Assembly (NCBI GenBank): GCA_051530055.1 | Contig: CM121342.1 | Coordinates: forward strand, 186,001 to 250,000 | Direction of reading: 5' to 3' | Source: Neoechinorhynchus agilis | Taxonomy: Eukaryota; Acanthocephala | DNA: 64,000 bases | Shown: positions 33,807 through 44,049 of the stretch, piece after piece | Layout: every line of letters begins with the position of its first letter | How positions within the stretch are numbered: position 1 is the first letter of the stretch | Position numbers and translations under genes: made by a program | The notes under the pieces: generated by a model | What the model was told of the DNA's origin: nothing | Seen by the model: only the letters and a program-made list of their open reading frames with translations | The model's database searches: none

Positions 33807-34762
33807 GGCGGCGTAATCGAGCCCTGTATTTCGCGAACACTCCAAGGCTTGCGGACGAGGTGTTCAAGGATGCAAAGCGGCGAGATTGTACACTTAGCAT
33901 TGATCACACAGTGGATCATTATAGAAAGCTATTCGAAGGGGATGATCAAGCTCATACCAGGCCGGCTACTTCTGAACCTACAACGGATGAGCGGTGGCCG
34001 TCAATCACAGTGGTGGAGGTTAAAAATGCCTTGAAAGGCATAAAGACCTCAAGCGCTCCTGGGCCCGACCGAATAACGGTGAGAGACATCCGTGCCTTCG
34101 ACCCGTGCTTGGTTGGGATGACGTTGTTGTTCAACTTCGTCATGCAAACTGGTCGACCACCACAGTCGTGGTTCGAGTTGAAAACTCTACTTTTGCCAAA
34201 GGCGAGCGCGCCACCAGCGAAGCTAAAAACTCAGAGTGGCTGGAGACCTATAGCGATCTCCTCCATTATAATACGGATCCTGCACCGCATTCTAGTTGGA
34301 AGGCTTCGATGAGTATGCAGCCTCGATGATGGACAAACGGCGTTTGACCCTTCGGCATGTTTTGCTAATTTACTAACTTTGCGGAGCGTAGTAAGAGAGA
34401 AAAGGGCAAACAAGCAACCTCTTGCAGTTGCCGTGCTTGACGTAAAAAGTGCCTTTGATACTGTGTCGCACGGTGCGCTTGAGGAACCACTTCGTAACAC
34501 TATCTTAGCAGATATGTGATGAACACATTCCGCGGAAGCCGTACGAGGATCCACATGTCTAATTCGAGGCCCTCAGATCCCATCAGGCTCCTAAGAGGAG
34601 TGAAGCAAGGAGACCCCGCTATCCCCATTGCTATTCGCGATTTGCGTCGACGAGGCACTGCAAGAGGTTCGCAATCTTCATGGACGATGTCCTTCTACTG
34701 GCGGATGATTACGCGAACGTCCAAAAATTATTGACATTCTTCAAGTTAAGCTCAAAGAGAAC

Positions 34763-35353
34763 ATGCTCTTTCTGAGCCCAGAAAAATGTCAAACATATCG
34801 GCAAAGCTATAAATGCGGGAAGCTGGTAGTGGACATGGAGACCGGTATTCGTATAAATGGAGTCGTACTCAAAGCCATCATCGAAGGCGATCCAGTGAAG
34901 TACCTAGGCGACACTCAGTGGAAGGAGACCACACTAGATGAAGCGAAAAGCGCACTGGAAAACCTTTTTGCCGTTGCTAGGAGCGTCCTTGTATCGCCCA
35001 CACAGGCAGCGCACCTATTGAATGATTACGCGGTGCCATCCCTGTTGGCTAAGCTCGGAGCCTCATGGGATATATCGTCCACGAACCTGAGACGTATCGA
35101 CGAGCTGTGGAGATCTAAATTGAAGAACCTCCCCAAGCTTCCGAGGAATCTCAGCGATGGCGCATTTTATGTGCCACTCTCAAAAGGTGGTCTAGGATTC
35201 AGAAGCCTGGAGCAGGAAGTGCAGTGCACACGGTTCAATGCTTTGAGAGCAGTTTTGGATAAATTCGGAAGCGCCATTGATCTCCGCAAAGAGATCGGTT
35301 CACTAACGGACCACCTCAAAAAGCTAAGTGACCAACACGAGCTTAGTCAGTAA
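34763..35353 (+). pseudogene. RT tail and thumb of E5 (unit B)
   Basis: The 196-residue frame runs FLSPEKCQTYRQSYKCGKLVVDMETG, EGDPVKYLGDTQWKE, SPTQAAHLLNDYAVP, LRRIDELWRSKLKNLP and YVPLSKGGLGFRSLEQE to a stop after ELSQ. The sister copy E6 continues through this point into the RLE, so the stop is a decay event. Confidence 0.75.
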
Positions 35354-35539
35354 ATTCACGCGGAATATTCCAAACGCAAAGACGCGACGAAGCAAACGCA
35401 TGGTCATGAGTGCTTTACGGACGGGCTTGTTGACCGAAATCTTATATCGTTTCGGTATAGACAAGCTCGGTACAACTCTTACGTAGAGCACGTAAAGCTT
35501 CGGCTTCAGCTCTTAGAGGTTGGTTCAGTCCTTAACCGA

Positions 35540-35833
35540 ATGGACCATCAACGTGGCAAGTCGTGTCGGCGTTGTACCGAGAAGGTCGAATCCTGTTCTC
35601 ATGTGCTCAATGGATGTGAGTACACCTCAGCCATAATGACCCGGCGCAATGACAGGGTGCAATCGCGCCAGGCATGGACGTTGGCGAAGCGGCCTAGGCC
35701 AAAATTTGAGGTTTTGGAGCAGAACCGGTTTCATGACGAGGCCGGCGATCTGCATAAACCAGATCTCATTTTGCGCAACAAGTCCAGTGGCAAGGTGCTC
35801 ATAGCAGACGTTGCTGTCCACTACGAGACTTGA
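35540..35833 (+). pseudogene. RLE cysteine motif and endonuclease core of E5 (unit B)
   Basis: The 97-residue frame has C-x2-C-x8-H-x4-C (CRRCTEKVESCSHVLNGC), RRNDRVQSR, then NRFHDEAGDLHKPDLIL and ADVAVHYE. The P-D and downstream D of an R2-type nuclease are present. It stops directly after HYET; the C-terminal lobe continues in frame at 35855-36127. Confidence 0.75.
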
Positions 35834-36109
35834 AGAGATCGTGGTGAAGCTGTCATGAAGGGCAAGGAAGACAAGTACGAACCAATTGTTACGGTAGTGG
35901 CCGCACACTTTAAAGTTGAACAACATAAAGTTGCCACTATTGGTCTCGCAGTGGGGTCACGTGGGACATTTACCCAATCCTTGCTCCGCCGCCTCAAGCT
36001 CCTCTCTATGGGGAATAAAACGGCGTTGAATATGGCAAAAACAGCGGCAAAACAGTCGTTGGCCGTATTCCACGCTTTTATGGGCTCGCAGTGTCGGACT
36101 TTACTTTGG

Positions 36110-36126
36110 GACGAAGCATTTGGCTA
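36110..36126 (-). pseudogene. 17-bp 28S fragment downstream of the R2 site
   Basis: The minus strand reads tagccaaatgcttcgtc, the first bases 3' of the R2 cut. It sits between E6 (minus) and the right edge of unit B. Confidence 0.72.
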
Positions 36127-36287
36127 AAGCTGCATTTATTGAGTACAAATCAAATATTTTAAGATGTTTTTACTTTTCGGTCCGTCTTGGGGTCTCTTCT
36201 TTTAAATTCCTGGTATATTCTTTATCCAGTGCTTTTTCTTTTTGCATTGAAACGTGATCTTTATGTTGTCGTTGCCCGGGGCAACAT

Positions 36288-37199
36288 TTATTGGTCCCTT
36301 AGGGCCCTTCTTCTGCCCATAAAAACGTGGAATGCGGCCAACGACTGTTCAGCCGCTGTTTTTGCAATATTCAGCGCCGTTTTATTCCCTATAGAGAGGA
36401 GCTTCAGGCGGCGGAGCAAGGATTGGGTAAATGTACCGCGCGACCCGACTGCAAGACCAATAGTGGCAACTTTATGTTGTTCGACTTTAAAGTGTGCGGC
36501 CACTACCGGAACAATCGGTGCGTACTTGTCTTCCATGCCCTTCATGACGGCTTCACCTCGGTCTCTTCCTGTCTCATAGTAGACAGCAACGTCTGCTATG
36601 AACACTTTGCCACTGGACTTGTTGCGCAAAATGAGATCTGGTTTGTGCAGATTGCCGGCCTCGTCATGAAACCGGTTCTGCTCCCAAACCTCAAATTTTG
36701 CCCAAGGTCGCTTCGCCAACGTCCATGTCAAGCGCGATTGCACCTTGTCATGGCGCCGGGTCATTATGGCTGAGGTGTACTCACATCCATTGAGAACATG
36801 AGAACAGGATTCAACCTTTGCGGTACAACGCCGACATGACTTGCCACGCTGATGGTCCATTCGGTTGAGAACCGAACCAACCTCTAAGAGCTGAAGCCGA
36901 AGCTTTACATGCTCTACGTAAGAGCTGTGTCGACCTTGTCTATACCGGAACGATATAAGACTTCGGTCAACAAGCCCCTCCGTAAAGCACTCATGACCAA
37001 GCGCTTGCGTCGTCGCGTCTTTCCACTTTTGTATGCAATACTTTTGGAATAATCCGCGTGGATTGACTTGACTCAGCTCGGGTTGATCACTAAGCTTTTT
37101 GAGGTGGTCTGTCACCGAACCGATCTCTTTGCGGAGATCAATGGCGCCTCCGAATTTATCCAGCACCGCTTTCAAAGCATTGAGCCGTGTGCACTGCAC
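36288..37199 (-). CDS. Complete restriction-like endonuclease region of E6 (303 residues)
   Basis: The open frame holds LRKEIGSVTDHLKKL, then ISFRYRQGRHSSYVEHVKLRLQLLEVGSVL (82-111). The cysteine motif is C122-x2-C125-x8-H134-x4-C139. The nuclease core has HKPDLIL (P187, D188) and IADVAVYYET (D203). The C-terminal lobe has GLAVGSRGTFTQSLLRRLKLL, and the frame ends FMGRRRALRDQ. In R2 proteins this domain nicks the 28S target to prime reverse transcription. All expected residues are present, making this the best-preserved RLE in the window besides E10. It has lost the RT, so it could act only in trans, if expressed at all. Confidence 0.82.
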   Translation of the reverse strand: MQCTRLNALKAVLDKFGGAIDLRKEIGSVTDHLKKLSDQPELSQVNPRGLFQKYCIQKWKDATTQALGHECFTEGLVDRSLISFRYRQGRHSSYVEHVKLRLQLLEVGSVLNRMDHQRGKSCRRCTAKVESCSHVLNGCEYTSAIMTRRHDKVQSRLTWTLAKRPWAKFEVWEQNRFHDEAGNLHKPDLILRNKSSGKVFIADVAVYYETGRDRGEAVMKGMEDKYAPIVPVVAAHFKVEQHKVATIGLAVGSRGTFTQSLLRRLKLLSIGNKTALNIAKTAAEQSLAAFHVFMGRRRALRDQ

Positions 37200-37786
37200 T
37201 TGCTGAATGTGTTCATCACATATCTGCTAAGATATTGTGGACACCACGTCATCCCAACCAAACACGGATCGAAGGCACGAATGCCTCTCACCGTTATTCG
37301 GTCAGGCCCAGGTGCGCTTGAGGTCTTTACGCCTTTTAAAGCATTTTGAACCTCCACCACTGTGATTGACGGCCACCGCTCATCCGTTATAGTTTCAGAA
37401 GTAGCCGGACTGATCTGGATGTTTCCGGGATGAGCTCGATCATCCCCTTCGAAAAGTTTCCTATAATGATCCACTGTGTGATCGATGCCAAGTGGACATT
37501 CTCGCCGCTCTGCATCCTTGAACACCTCGGCCGCAAGCCTTGAGGTGTTCGCGAAATACAGAGCTCTGTTACGCCGTCTCTTAAGCCCCCGCTCCATGAA
37601 TCTATTCAGGCCACGAAGCCTAACGCATGGGTAAGTGCCTGAGTTATCGATCCATATATTATATACGTGCCTTCCGACACCAGGGCAAAAAATTCGGCGT
37701 TCATTCTTATCGAAGGGGGAGTGGACCGTGAAATCGCAGGAGTATGCTGCGGCAGCAGCGAACATCACAAAACAATGGAGATACAA
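37172..37786 (-). pseudogene. N-terminal part of E6: OTU-like tail, YPCVR module, RT motif 0
   Basis: The 204-residue frame reads FAAAAAYSCDFTVHSPFDKNERRIF, HVYNIWIDNSGTYPCVRLRGLNRFMERG, RRRNRALYFANTSRLAAEVFKDAERRECPLGIDHTVDHYRKLFEGDD, then EVQNALKGVKTSSAPGPDRITVRGIRAFDP. It shows the standard order of the pre-RT modules in this element group. It ends at the deletion that removed the RT palm. Confidence 0.78.
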
Positions 37787-37805
37787 CCGTTCCTTTCTGG
37801 AGCCC

Positions 37806-37852
37806 AGTTACGTCCACCGTTTACCCGCGCTTAAATTAATTTCTTCACTTTA

Positions 37853-37883
<31 letters not shown>

Positions 37884-40605
37884 CGTCAACACCGATTACA
37901 GCTATCGCAATGCTTTGTTTTAATTAAACAGTTGGATATCCCTTGTCCATACCAGTTCTAGGCCAGCTGTTTAACGCTGATCGGATCCCCGCGCAAGAAG
38001 CGAGCGTACCCGTCTGGATACGTCGAACAGACGCGGAGCATAGCTATCGCTGCCCACAGTACGCAGCACCAAGTTCCGTCCTCGAAATCGATTCTTTCGA
38101 CAGAGCAAATAACTGAGACAGATCCAAGAGTCGACAACATACCGCTTCTCGCGACAGCCCGGCCAGCTCAGCTTGTAGAGCCAATCCTTTTTCCGAAGTT
38201 ACGGATCTAATTTGCCGACTTCCCTTGCCTACGTTTCCCTATCGACTAGAGGCTACTCACCTTGGAGACCTGCTGCGGAAATCAGTACGAACAGGTACGG
38301 TCTGAATATTTTCGCACCCAGATTTTCAAGGACAATACGAAGCGCTCGGTACATCGCAGGATTCGCGCTGCATTACGGAACGTGTACCCTATCAACAGAC
38401 GATATAATTCCAGGGATAAAGTTCCTAACAAAGAAGAGAAAACTCTTCCCCAGACTTCGTATAGTTATTCTCTGGGATTGCTCGTGTCACCACTTATGCT
38501 GAACATCATCTGCCCAAGAAGAACATCTGAATAGATCAAGCATAAACCGCATTCTGGCTCGGGAATATTAACCCGATTCCCTTTCGATTGTATTGCGCAA
38601 TGCAACACGCTTAATCACGAATTTGCACGTTTTCTTAGGATCGGCTGATCCATGTCCAAATGTTGTTCACATGGAACCTTTCTCCACTTCAGTCTTCAAT
38701 GCTCTCATTTGAATACTTGCTCCTACCACCAAGATCTGCACTAGCGGCGGCTTCACTCCACCTCACGGTGCAAGTTTCAACACCACCGCATACGCCCTTC
38801 TACACGTCAAGCCATTTGTACATTTGTGTCTGGCATCGACGGTCAAGCATGGATATACGTCTCCAGCGCCATCCATTTTAAGGGTCAGTCGATTCGGCAG
38901 GTGAGTTTTTACACACTCCTTAGCGGATTCCTACTTCTGCGGCCACCGTCCTGCTGTCAATATCGACTGACACCTTTCATGGTATCTCATGAGAGGCACT
39001 TTTGGCACCCTAGCTCAACGTTTGGTTCATCCCACATCGCCAGTTCTGCTTACCAAAAATGGCCCTCTTGGTGCCATCGCATTTACACCCGACACTCAGC
39101 AGCAGCATAAGCAACTGTGAAGAAGTGACCGAGCTTATTACCCATTTAAAGTTTGAGAATAGGTCGAGGACAATTCGTCCCCAATGCCTCTAATCATTCG
39201 CTTAACCAGATAAAACTGTCTTATGCAACACCAGCTTTCCTGGGGGAAACTTCGAAGGGAACCAGCTACTAGATGGTTCGATTAGTCTTTCGCCCCTATA
39301 CCCAAATCTGACGATTGATTTGCTCGTCAAAAACGCTACGGACCTCCACCAGAGTTTCCTCCGGCTTCATCCTACTCAGGCATAGTTCACCATCTTTCGG
39401 GTCTCAACATGTACGCTCAATTGCGAACAACAACCAACAGTACCTTGCATGTGCCATCCATCATAGGTGATGACCCGGCTAACGGCCAATAACCGCAGCT
39501 GGTTATCACAATCATTAACAAACTCGCGTTAACTATACTATCCAGCTTTATTGATCTGGATAACTCGCGCATTTGTTGAACTCCTTAGCCCGTGTTTCAA
39601 GACGGTTCAAATGATGCCGCCGTTTTACCCGCATTATCTTCTCGAACATCCGACTGAATCCGCAATCAACATCGACGAACAAGCCTAACAGTGAGTGAAG
39701 CAATACCGAAAGAATCCAACGATGCTGTATTCTTTCGGTGTTGTATCACTCACTGTTAGGCTTGTTCGTCGATGTTGATTGACGAACAAGCTTAACAGTG
39801 AGTGAAACAACACCGAAGAACAAGCCTAACAGTGAGTGAAATAACACCGAAAGAATCCAACGATGCTGGCGATTACGTCATTGGAATGCTCAATTTTAGT
39901 TTAAAAACTCAACCTCAACCGACCGTTGCCTGCAAAGGCAATTTGACCACCACATAGATATGTGCTCTTGCGAACTCATCCAATGTCAATTCACCAATAT
40001 CGACAAAGTCAATAGGTGAAGTTCAACGCGTCTGCGGCAGAGGCAAAGTCATCCAGAGCGTCAGCCAACAAATTGCGATGTACGCTGCAGTACACATACA
40101 CGAGTTTGTGTATGTACCAGCAGATAACACATCTGAATTGCCAAGACCGAACCTTATGCGTACCCATTTGCTTTTCAATGTGCAGTTTCACGTACTATTT
40201 AACTCTCTTTTCAAAGTCCTTTTCAACTTTCCCTCACGGTACTTCTTCGCTATCGGCACCGCCGTCATATTTAGTTTTGTATGGAGTTTACCACATATAT
40301 TTGAATTGCAATCTCAAACAATTCGACTCACAAATCAGTTCTAGGGAACAGCAGTCAAGGCGTAGCAAATACGGGACTATCACCCTCTTCGGCCAATGCC
40401 GTATTCAACCTGGACTTATTGCCACGCAACTGAACCCACAAACTGATCGTACACCACAATTCGCAGCTGACAAGTCAGCGCGATTCAGTTATGAACTATT
40501 CCCTGTTCATTCGCCATTACTATGGGAATCCCTGTTGGTTTCTTTTCTTCCGCTTATTGATATGCTTAAGTTCAGCGGATTCTCCCATCCAAACTGAGAA
40601 CGTGA
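37806..40605 (-). rRNA. 28S rRNA 5' portion (to the R2 site), minus strand
   Basis: Read on the minus strand it starts near ccgctgaacttaagcatatc (40578-40559). It contains gttcgtactgatttccgcag near 38275, the conserved gttccatgtgaacaacattt near 38680-38661 and, at the end, aagcgcgggtaaacggtgga, then cgtaact (37834-37806), about 16 bp before the R2 cut. E6 interrupts it there, so it cannot give a normal 28S. A large inverted duplication sits in a variable region at 39669-39872. Several frames antisense to it are shadows. Confidence 0.88.
39669..39872. repeat. Inverted triplication (about 52-bp arms) inside 28S
   Basis: The block acgaacaagcctaacagtga with flanking atcaacatcg and ccgaaagaat occurs directly at about 39670, inverted at 39720-39780 and direct again (partly twice) at 39780-39860. 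The first two arms are nearly perfect complements with a loop of about 13 bp. It lies in what should be a variable expansion region of the 28S. Confidence 0.85.
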
Positions 40606-40949
40606 CTTTCATGCAAATTCTGCTAATAAAAGTATTATGCAACAACGTGTACTCTCCTCATCTTACACAACTCATCATCATCTACTCGAACGTAGAACGC
40701 ACGATCAATATTTAGTCGACTCAAATACCTTCACAATTATTGAACCCTTTCACCGTCAACAGTATTGATTCACGTGTTGCATAACTATATTAGCAGTAGC
40801 ATCTCTGCAATAATTTTTTCTCATTTACCTTATCTTAGTTTCCTGCGCGTCACCCAGAGGCAAACGCAGTAACCGTAAAGTCAATGGCAACGATCAGAAG
40901 ATCAATTTCCATTGACATTCACCCACACTTGCATACTTTAGCATTAAAT
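40606..40949 (-). other. ITS2, minus strand
   Basis: This is the interval between the 3' end of 5.8S and the 5' end of 28S. No coding or repeat signal is seen beyond simple AT-rich sequence. Confidence 0.7.
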
Positions 40950-41105
40950 GTTACTCAGTCGGATGTGGCTGCGAATATTGCATTCACAGTCGCCATTTGC
41001 GTTCGAACATTTTCCGTTCCAGGAGATCTGCATTTCGCGGAACTTATCGCACTTTGCGGCGTTCTTCATCGAACGACGGTCCAAGTGATCCACCGCACAC
41101 TGTGT
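40950..41105 (-). rRNA. 5.8S rRNA, minus strand
   Basis: The minus strand has gtgcggtggatcacttggac (41099-41080), cgatgaagaacgccgcaaag and ttcgaacgcaaatggc near 41010-40995, which are 5.8S hallmarks in order. Ends are approximate to about 10 bp. Confidence 0.85.
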
Positions 41106-41372
41106 GTATTTATATATATTGACATCATGCCTTCGAACGTGCGCATCTTGTGCACACGTACGCGACCACACCATCATGACCTTTGGTTTACAAAGACTCA
41201 CGATGACGACGACCACCACGACCACAACTGTCTCTACGTCACTACCAAGATCCCACTGTTTTTTGAATATAGTCACAACTGTGACGATTACAAACGCGTA
41301 TTCAACCACGTTGCCAGCTCATGACGATAGTCAACGACCACCTTTTCCAATTTAACTTGTCTACGTTGATAC
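41106..41372 (-). other. ITS1 remnant, minus strand
   Basis: This lies between 5.8S and the truncated 18S. The last roughly 190 bp of 18S are absent, so the junction at 41373 is a deletion and not a normal 18S/ITS1 border. It contains a (CGA/CCA)-rich simple stretch near 41205-41230. Confidence 0.6.
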
Positions 41373-41800
41373 CTCGCGCTCACTAGGAATTTGTCTTTCA
41401 CGAAGAATAATTACAATCTCCTATCCCAATCGTGAAAGCCATTTATGATTCCCTGTTCCTTACGAAACAGGAATGCCTTTTGAAGCCTCCATTGTAGTGC
41501 GCGTGCAGCCCCGAACATCTAAGGGCATCACAGACCTGTTATTGCTCAACTTTGAGTGCCTCACGACACTTGTCCCTCTAAGAAGCGTTTTGACGGCGTT
41601 ACCACTCAATAACAAGAATGATATGAGGGCTTGCTCGTCACACCAATTAATAGGCTAGAGTCTCGTTCGTTATCGGAATAGCCATGCACCACCACCCACC
41701 GAATCAAGAAAGAGCTGTCAACCTGTCAATCCTCACGGTGTTCGGACCGAGTATGTTTTCGTGCGTTAAGTCAAATTGAGCCGCAGGCTCCACTACCAGA
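41373..41800 (-). pseudogene. 18S rRNA fragment, minus strand, internally deleted
   Basis: It corresponds to plus-strand 18S from about 63291 to 63740: the minus strand reads gaggattgacaggttgacag, ggtgggtggtggtgcatggc and ggcatcactgatg-like text. A conserved segment of about 33 bp (cgttcgtagttggtggagtg... at 63404) is missing after gcatggc, both ends are truncated, and scattered substitutions occur. It is a pseudogene. Confidence 0.88.
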
Positions 41801-41835
41801 TTTGATTCGGGTGTCTTTTGTAAACTGCAATCCTA

Positions 41836-42835
41836 AAACAAAGTGTCAAAAATTTAATAAGCAACATAAAACCGTTATTGCAGGTGAATTCGACGTCAAA
41901 ATTAGATCTATAAAAGTTAATTTGATCTTAAATTTATTGATGTTTTCATATCAACAATCAAGGTAATTAATATCAATAATCAAGGTTATAAGCCTAAAAA
42001 TTGAAAACGAATATCTCAATAACCATGACAGCTATCGTAGATCCGTATACAGATTTGGAATCGGCGCATAAAGATGTACTAAGTGAACTGATTTATGATA
42101 CTACAGCTTTATTATTTACGTCGGTAATCGCATTATATTATTTGGTCAAAAGTCACAAGAGTGAAAGATTACTAAATTTGCAAGATTCATTAAAATTGGA
42201 TAACACCATTGAAATTAGCGCTTCAGATATGGTCAAATTGATATATCATTTTGTTACCACTTTTAAGCACCATGGATGTTTTTCAGGTTTCTTATATGAA
42301 CTTGAATATTAAAACATTGTGTCAAAATTTAACAAGCAACAAGACGAAGTTATTGCAGGTGTATTCCGCATCAAAAGTAGATATAGAAAGATTAATGTGA
42401 TCTGAATTGTATTGATGGTTTAATATCAATAATCAAGGTTATAGGTCTCAAAATTGAAAAACGAATAACTCAAGAGCCATGACAGCTATCGCAGATCCGA
42501 ATACAGATTTAACATCAGTTCGTAAAGATGTACTAAATGAACTGATTTAGCAAACTACAGCTGTATTATTTACGTCGGAAATCGCATGATCATATTTGGT
42601 CAAAAGTCACATTAGTGAAAGATCACTAAATTTTGCAAGATTCGTTAAAATTGGATAACATTATTGAAATTAGGGCATTAGATATGGTCAAATTAATATA
42701 TCATTTTGTTAGAACTTTTAAGCACCATGGATATAATTCCAGTGTCTTATATGAACTAGAATCTTAAAACTAAGTGTCAAAATTTAAAAAGCAACGAGAA
42801 ACCGTTATTGCAGGTGTATTCCGCACTCAAATGTT
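41836..42835 (+). repeat. Tandem repeat of about 455-475 bp, two copies plus a partial third
   Basis: The phrase aagtgtcaaaatttaa and variants start at about 41840, 42317 and 42773, each followed by gttattgcaggtg. Copy 1 carries a 103-residue frame. Copy 2 has the same sequence broken by stops. Confidence 0.88.
42001..42312 (+). CDS. Small unrecognised ORF (103 residues) in tandem repeat copy 1
   Basis: The frame includes DLESAHKDVLSELIYDTTALLF, TSVIALYYLVKSHKSERLL and ASDMVKLIYHFVTTFKHHG. A mildly hydrophobic stretch (ALLFTSVIALYYLV) could be one membrane span or simply a buried helix. In copy 2 (about 42480-42770) the same protein text is recognisable (DPNTDL, KDVLNELI, TSEIA, YLVKSH) but broken. 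I do not recognise the family. Similar text persists in both copies, so it may have coded in the source element. Confidence 0.35.
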   Translation: MKTNISITMTAIVDPYTDLESAHKDVLSELIYDTTALLFTSVIALYYLVKSHKSERLLNLQDSLKLDNTIEISASDMVKLIYHFVTTFKHHGCFSGFLYELEY

Positions 42836-42964
42836 TTGATGAAGTCACAAATTGTTTTGATTACATCGCTCAAATTGCTTATTACGTTTCAGAATTTTTT
42901 GTTGAATTGATAATTCATTGTTATTTGTCGATAGGAGAGATAAATGAAATTAAGATTTTTATTC

Positions 42965-43290
42965 GATATTTCGATCCACTATCTCCGATCTTCTTCAGCG
43001 ATCTAAAACACATACACAGGGATTCTCAATTCATGCGTCACATTACATCCGGTGGGAGTCGCATCCTTAATTTGAAATCAGGTTTATTACCCTGAAACGT
43101 TTCGAACCTATTTATATATAAGGATTCGATGATAATACGTTCGAAACGCCGATCATTGCGAACTAGTGTTGTAGCGGCACTAAAATCAATAGTGTGCCCT
43201 GTGTTTTTTGCATGGGCCACCACTGCGGAACTAATATCAGCGGCCCATTTTCGGTGAGGCCCTGCTACAAAACGCGTCATTCTTAAGACA
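42965..43290 (-). mobile_element. Penelope-like element 3' remnant, minus strand
   Basis: The minus frame 43280-43038 reads KWAADISSAVVAHAKNTGHTIDFS, then RRFERIIIESLYI and NKPDFKLRMRLPPD. This matches the end of the GIY-YIG region of the PLE at 2750-2940 (SSVVVTHVMKTGHRIDF, YKLKLRIPPD). A hammerhead core follows at 42969-42998. Nothing N-terminal to the nuclease is left. Confidence 0.8.
42969..42998 (-). ncRNA. Hammerhead-type core, second PLE remnant
   Basis: The minus strand reads CTGAAGA (42998-42992), a hairpin with GATC stems and a longer loop, then GAAA (42972-42969). Stem II is weaker than in the other two cores. Confidence 0.5.
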
Positions 43291-43439
43291 AAAAGAGAAA
43301 ATGGAATTGGTCAAGAGAATGAACTACTGGCCGCAACTATAAACAATATTAACTTAAAATCCCATGTTTCACAACTTTGAGCGCTATCACGTGTGCTTAT
43401 AAAATATATATTTGTTGAACTAATATCCGTGTTACGAAG
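43291..43439. other. No recognised feature
   Basis: AT-rich sequence between the PLE remnant and E7, with nothing recognisable. Confidence 0.5.
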
Positions 43440-43494
43440 GGGTGAATTCCAATGTATCACAAAGGATGTTCGTTCATAAGCATAATGTTGCTCT

Positions 43495-44049
43495 GTGGGA
43501 ATGCTCTATTTGTCTGAAATACGAATGCAAGGAAGTAAGATCAATGGGCCCTCGCCTAAAGAACTGTCAAGAAATTTTCACGGACAAGACAAGAAGCATT
43601 CGCAAAAATATGCGGGACCAATGCGCAATACAAGACAAAGGCAATTCGTTACACTCTACTCTGGTGCAAGGAGCCCAACTGTATGCCCAGTTTGTTCACT
43701 AAAAATTATTGGACGTGGGCAATTCAATTATATAGTTGGTCATATAAAAATCTGCCATGATTGTATGGATTTCAAATGGAGCTGCAACAATTGCAACAAT
43801 CACACCTCATCATCTTTTATATTTGCCAGAGACCACTTCAACCAGTGTGTGAAGCCAATAACGAAAACGAGCAACAATAACAATAAAATAACCTGCATAA
43901 ACACTGACAGTGAGAAAAGGTCTACCTCAGCTTTGATTGTCGACCCAGCGGCAACAGAGCAGAAATCTACCTTATTTCCAACATGTAGTGAAAGTGAATC
44001 TTTTGAATCTCATTATTGCTACATATTTCGGCGGATTGATCTACATTAG
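43495..44049 (+). CDS. N-terminal zinc-finger protein segment of E7 (184 residues)
   Basis: Two adjacent fingers are visible: C64-x2-C67-x15-H83-x4-H88 (CCHH) and C97-x2-C100-x13-H114-x3-C118 (CCHC). A Ser/Asn/Thr-rich linker (KTSNNNNK) follows. R2-type proteins use N-terminal fingers to recognise the 28S target. This is the best-preserved N-terminus in the window; NA-a and NA-c share the first finger with identical spacing. The ATG at 43495 may not be native, since element-like text is not evident before about residue 55. The frame ends before the OTU-like region. Confidence 0.75.
   Translation: MGMLYLSEIRMQGSKINGPSPKELSRNFHGQDKKHSQKYAGPMRNTRQRQFVTLYSGARSPTVCPVCSLKIIGRGQFNYIVGHIKICHDCMDFKWSCNNCNNHTSSSFIFARDHFNQCVKPITKTSNNNNKITCINTDSEKRSTSALIVDPAATEQKSTLFPTCSESESFESHYCYIFRRIDLH

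Larger units (their letters stand above)
33807..36109 (+). mobile_element. R2-like LINE copy E5 (unit B), with readable RLE
   Basis: 5'-truncated like its unit A partner but cleaner: motif A text VLDVKSAFDTVSHGALEE (34435-34485) is native, and the thumb is uninterrupted to 35353. The RLE has its cysteine motif and KPDLILRNKSSGKV near 35757-35800. The RT is still broken between 34310 and 34760. The 3' end is cut at about 36110, where a 17-bp 28S fragment of the opposite strand begins. Confidence 0.82.
36127..37790 (-). mobile_element. R2-like LINE E6 in minus-strand 28S, 5'-truncated, RT deleted
   Basis: On the minus strand it opens at AAAAAYSCDFTVHSPFDK (about 37775), passes HVYNIWIDNSGTYPCVRLRGLN, the pre-RT linker and RT motif 0 (GPDRITVRGIRAFDP). 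It then jumps at about 37205 straight into the thumb end and an intact RLE. The palm, including YADD, is gone. The 3' end (caataaatgcagctt) joins 28S tagccaaatg at 36126. The 5' flank is 28S that stops at 37806, about 15-18 bp short of the canonical R2 cut. It has both 28S flanks, so this is a genuine R2-site insertion. Confidence 0.88.

Noticed and set aside
38212-40715. Several plus-strand frames of 70-193 residues
   Set aside because: They lie antisense to 28S, ITS2 and 5.8S on the minus strand and are shadows.
41205-41240. Simple Thr/Asp-coding triplet run as a gene part
   Set aside because: It is a simple-sequence stretch in ITS1.
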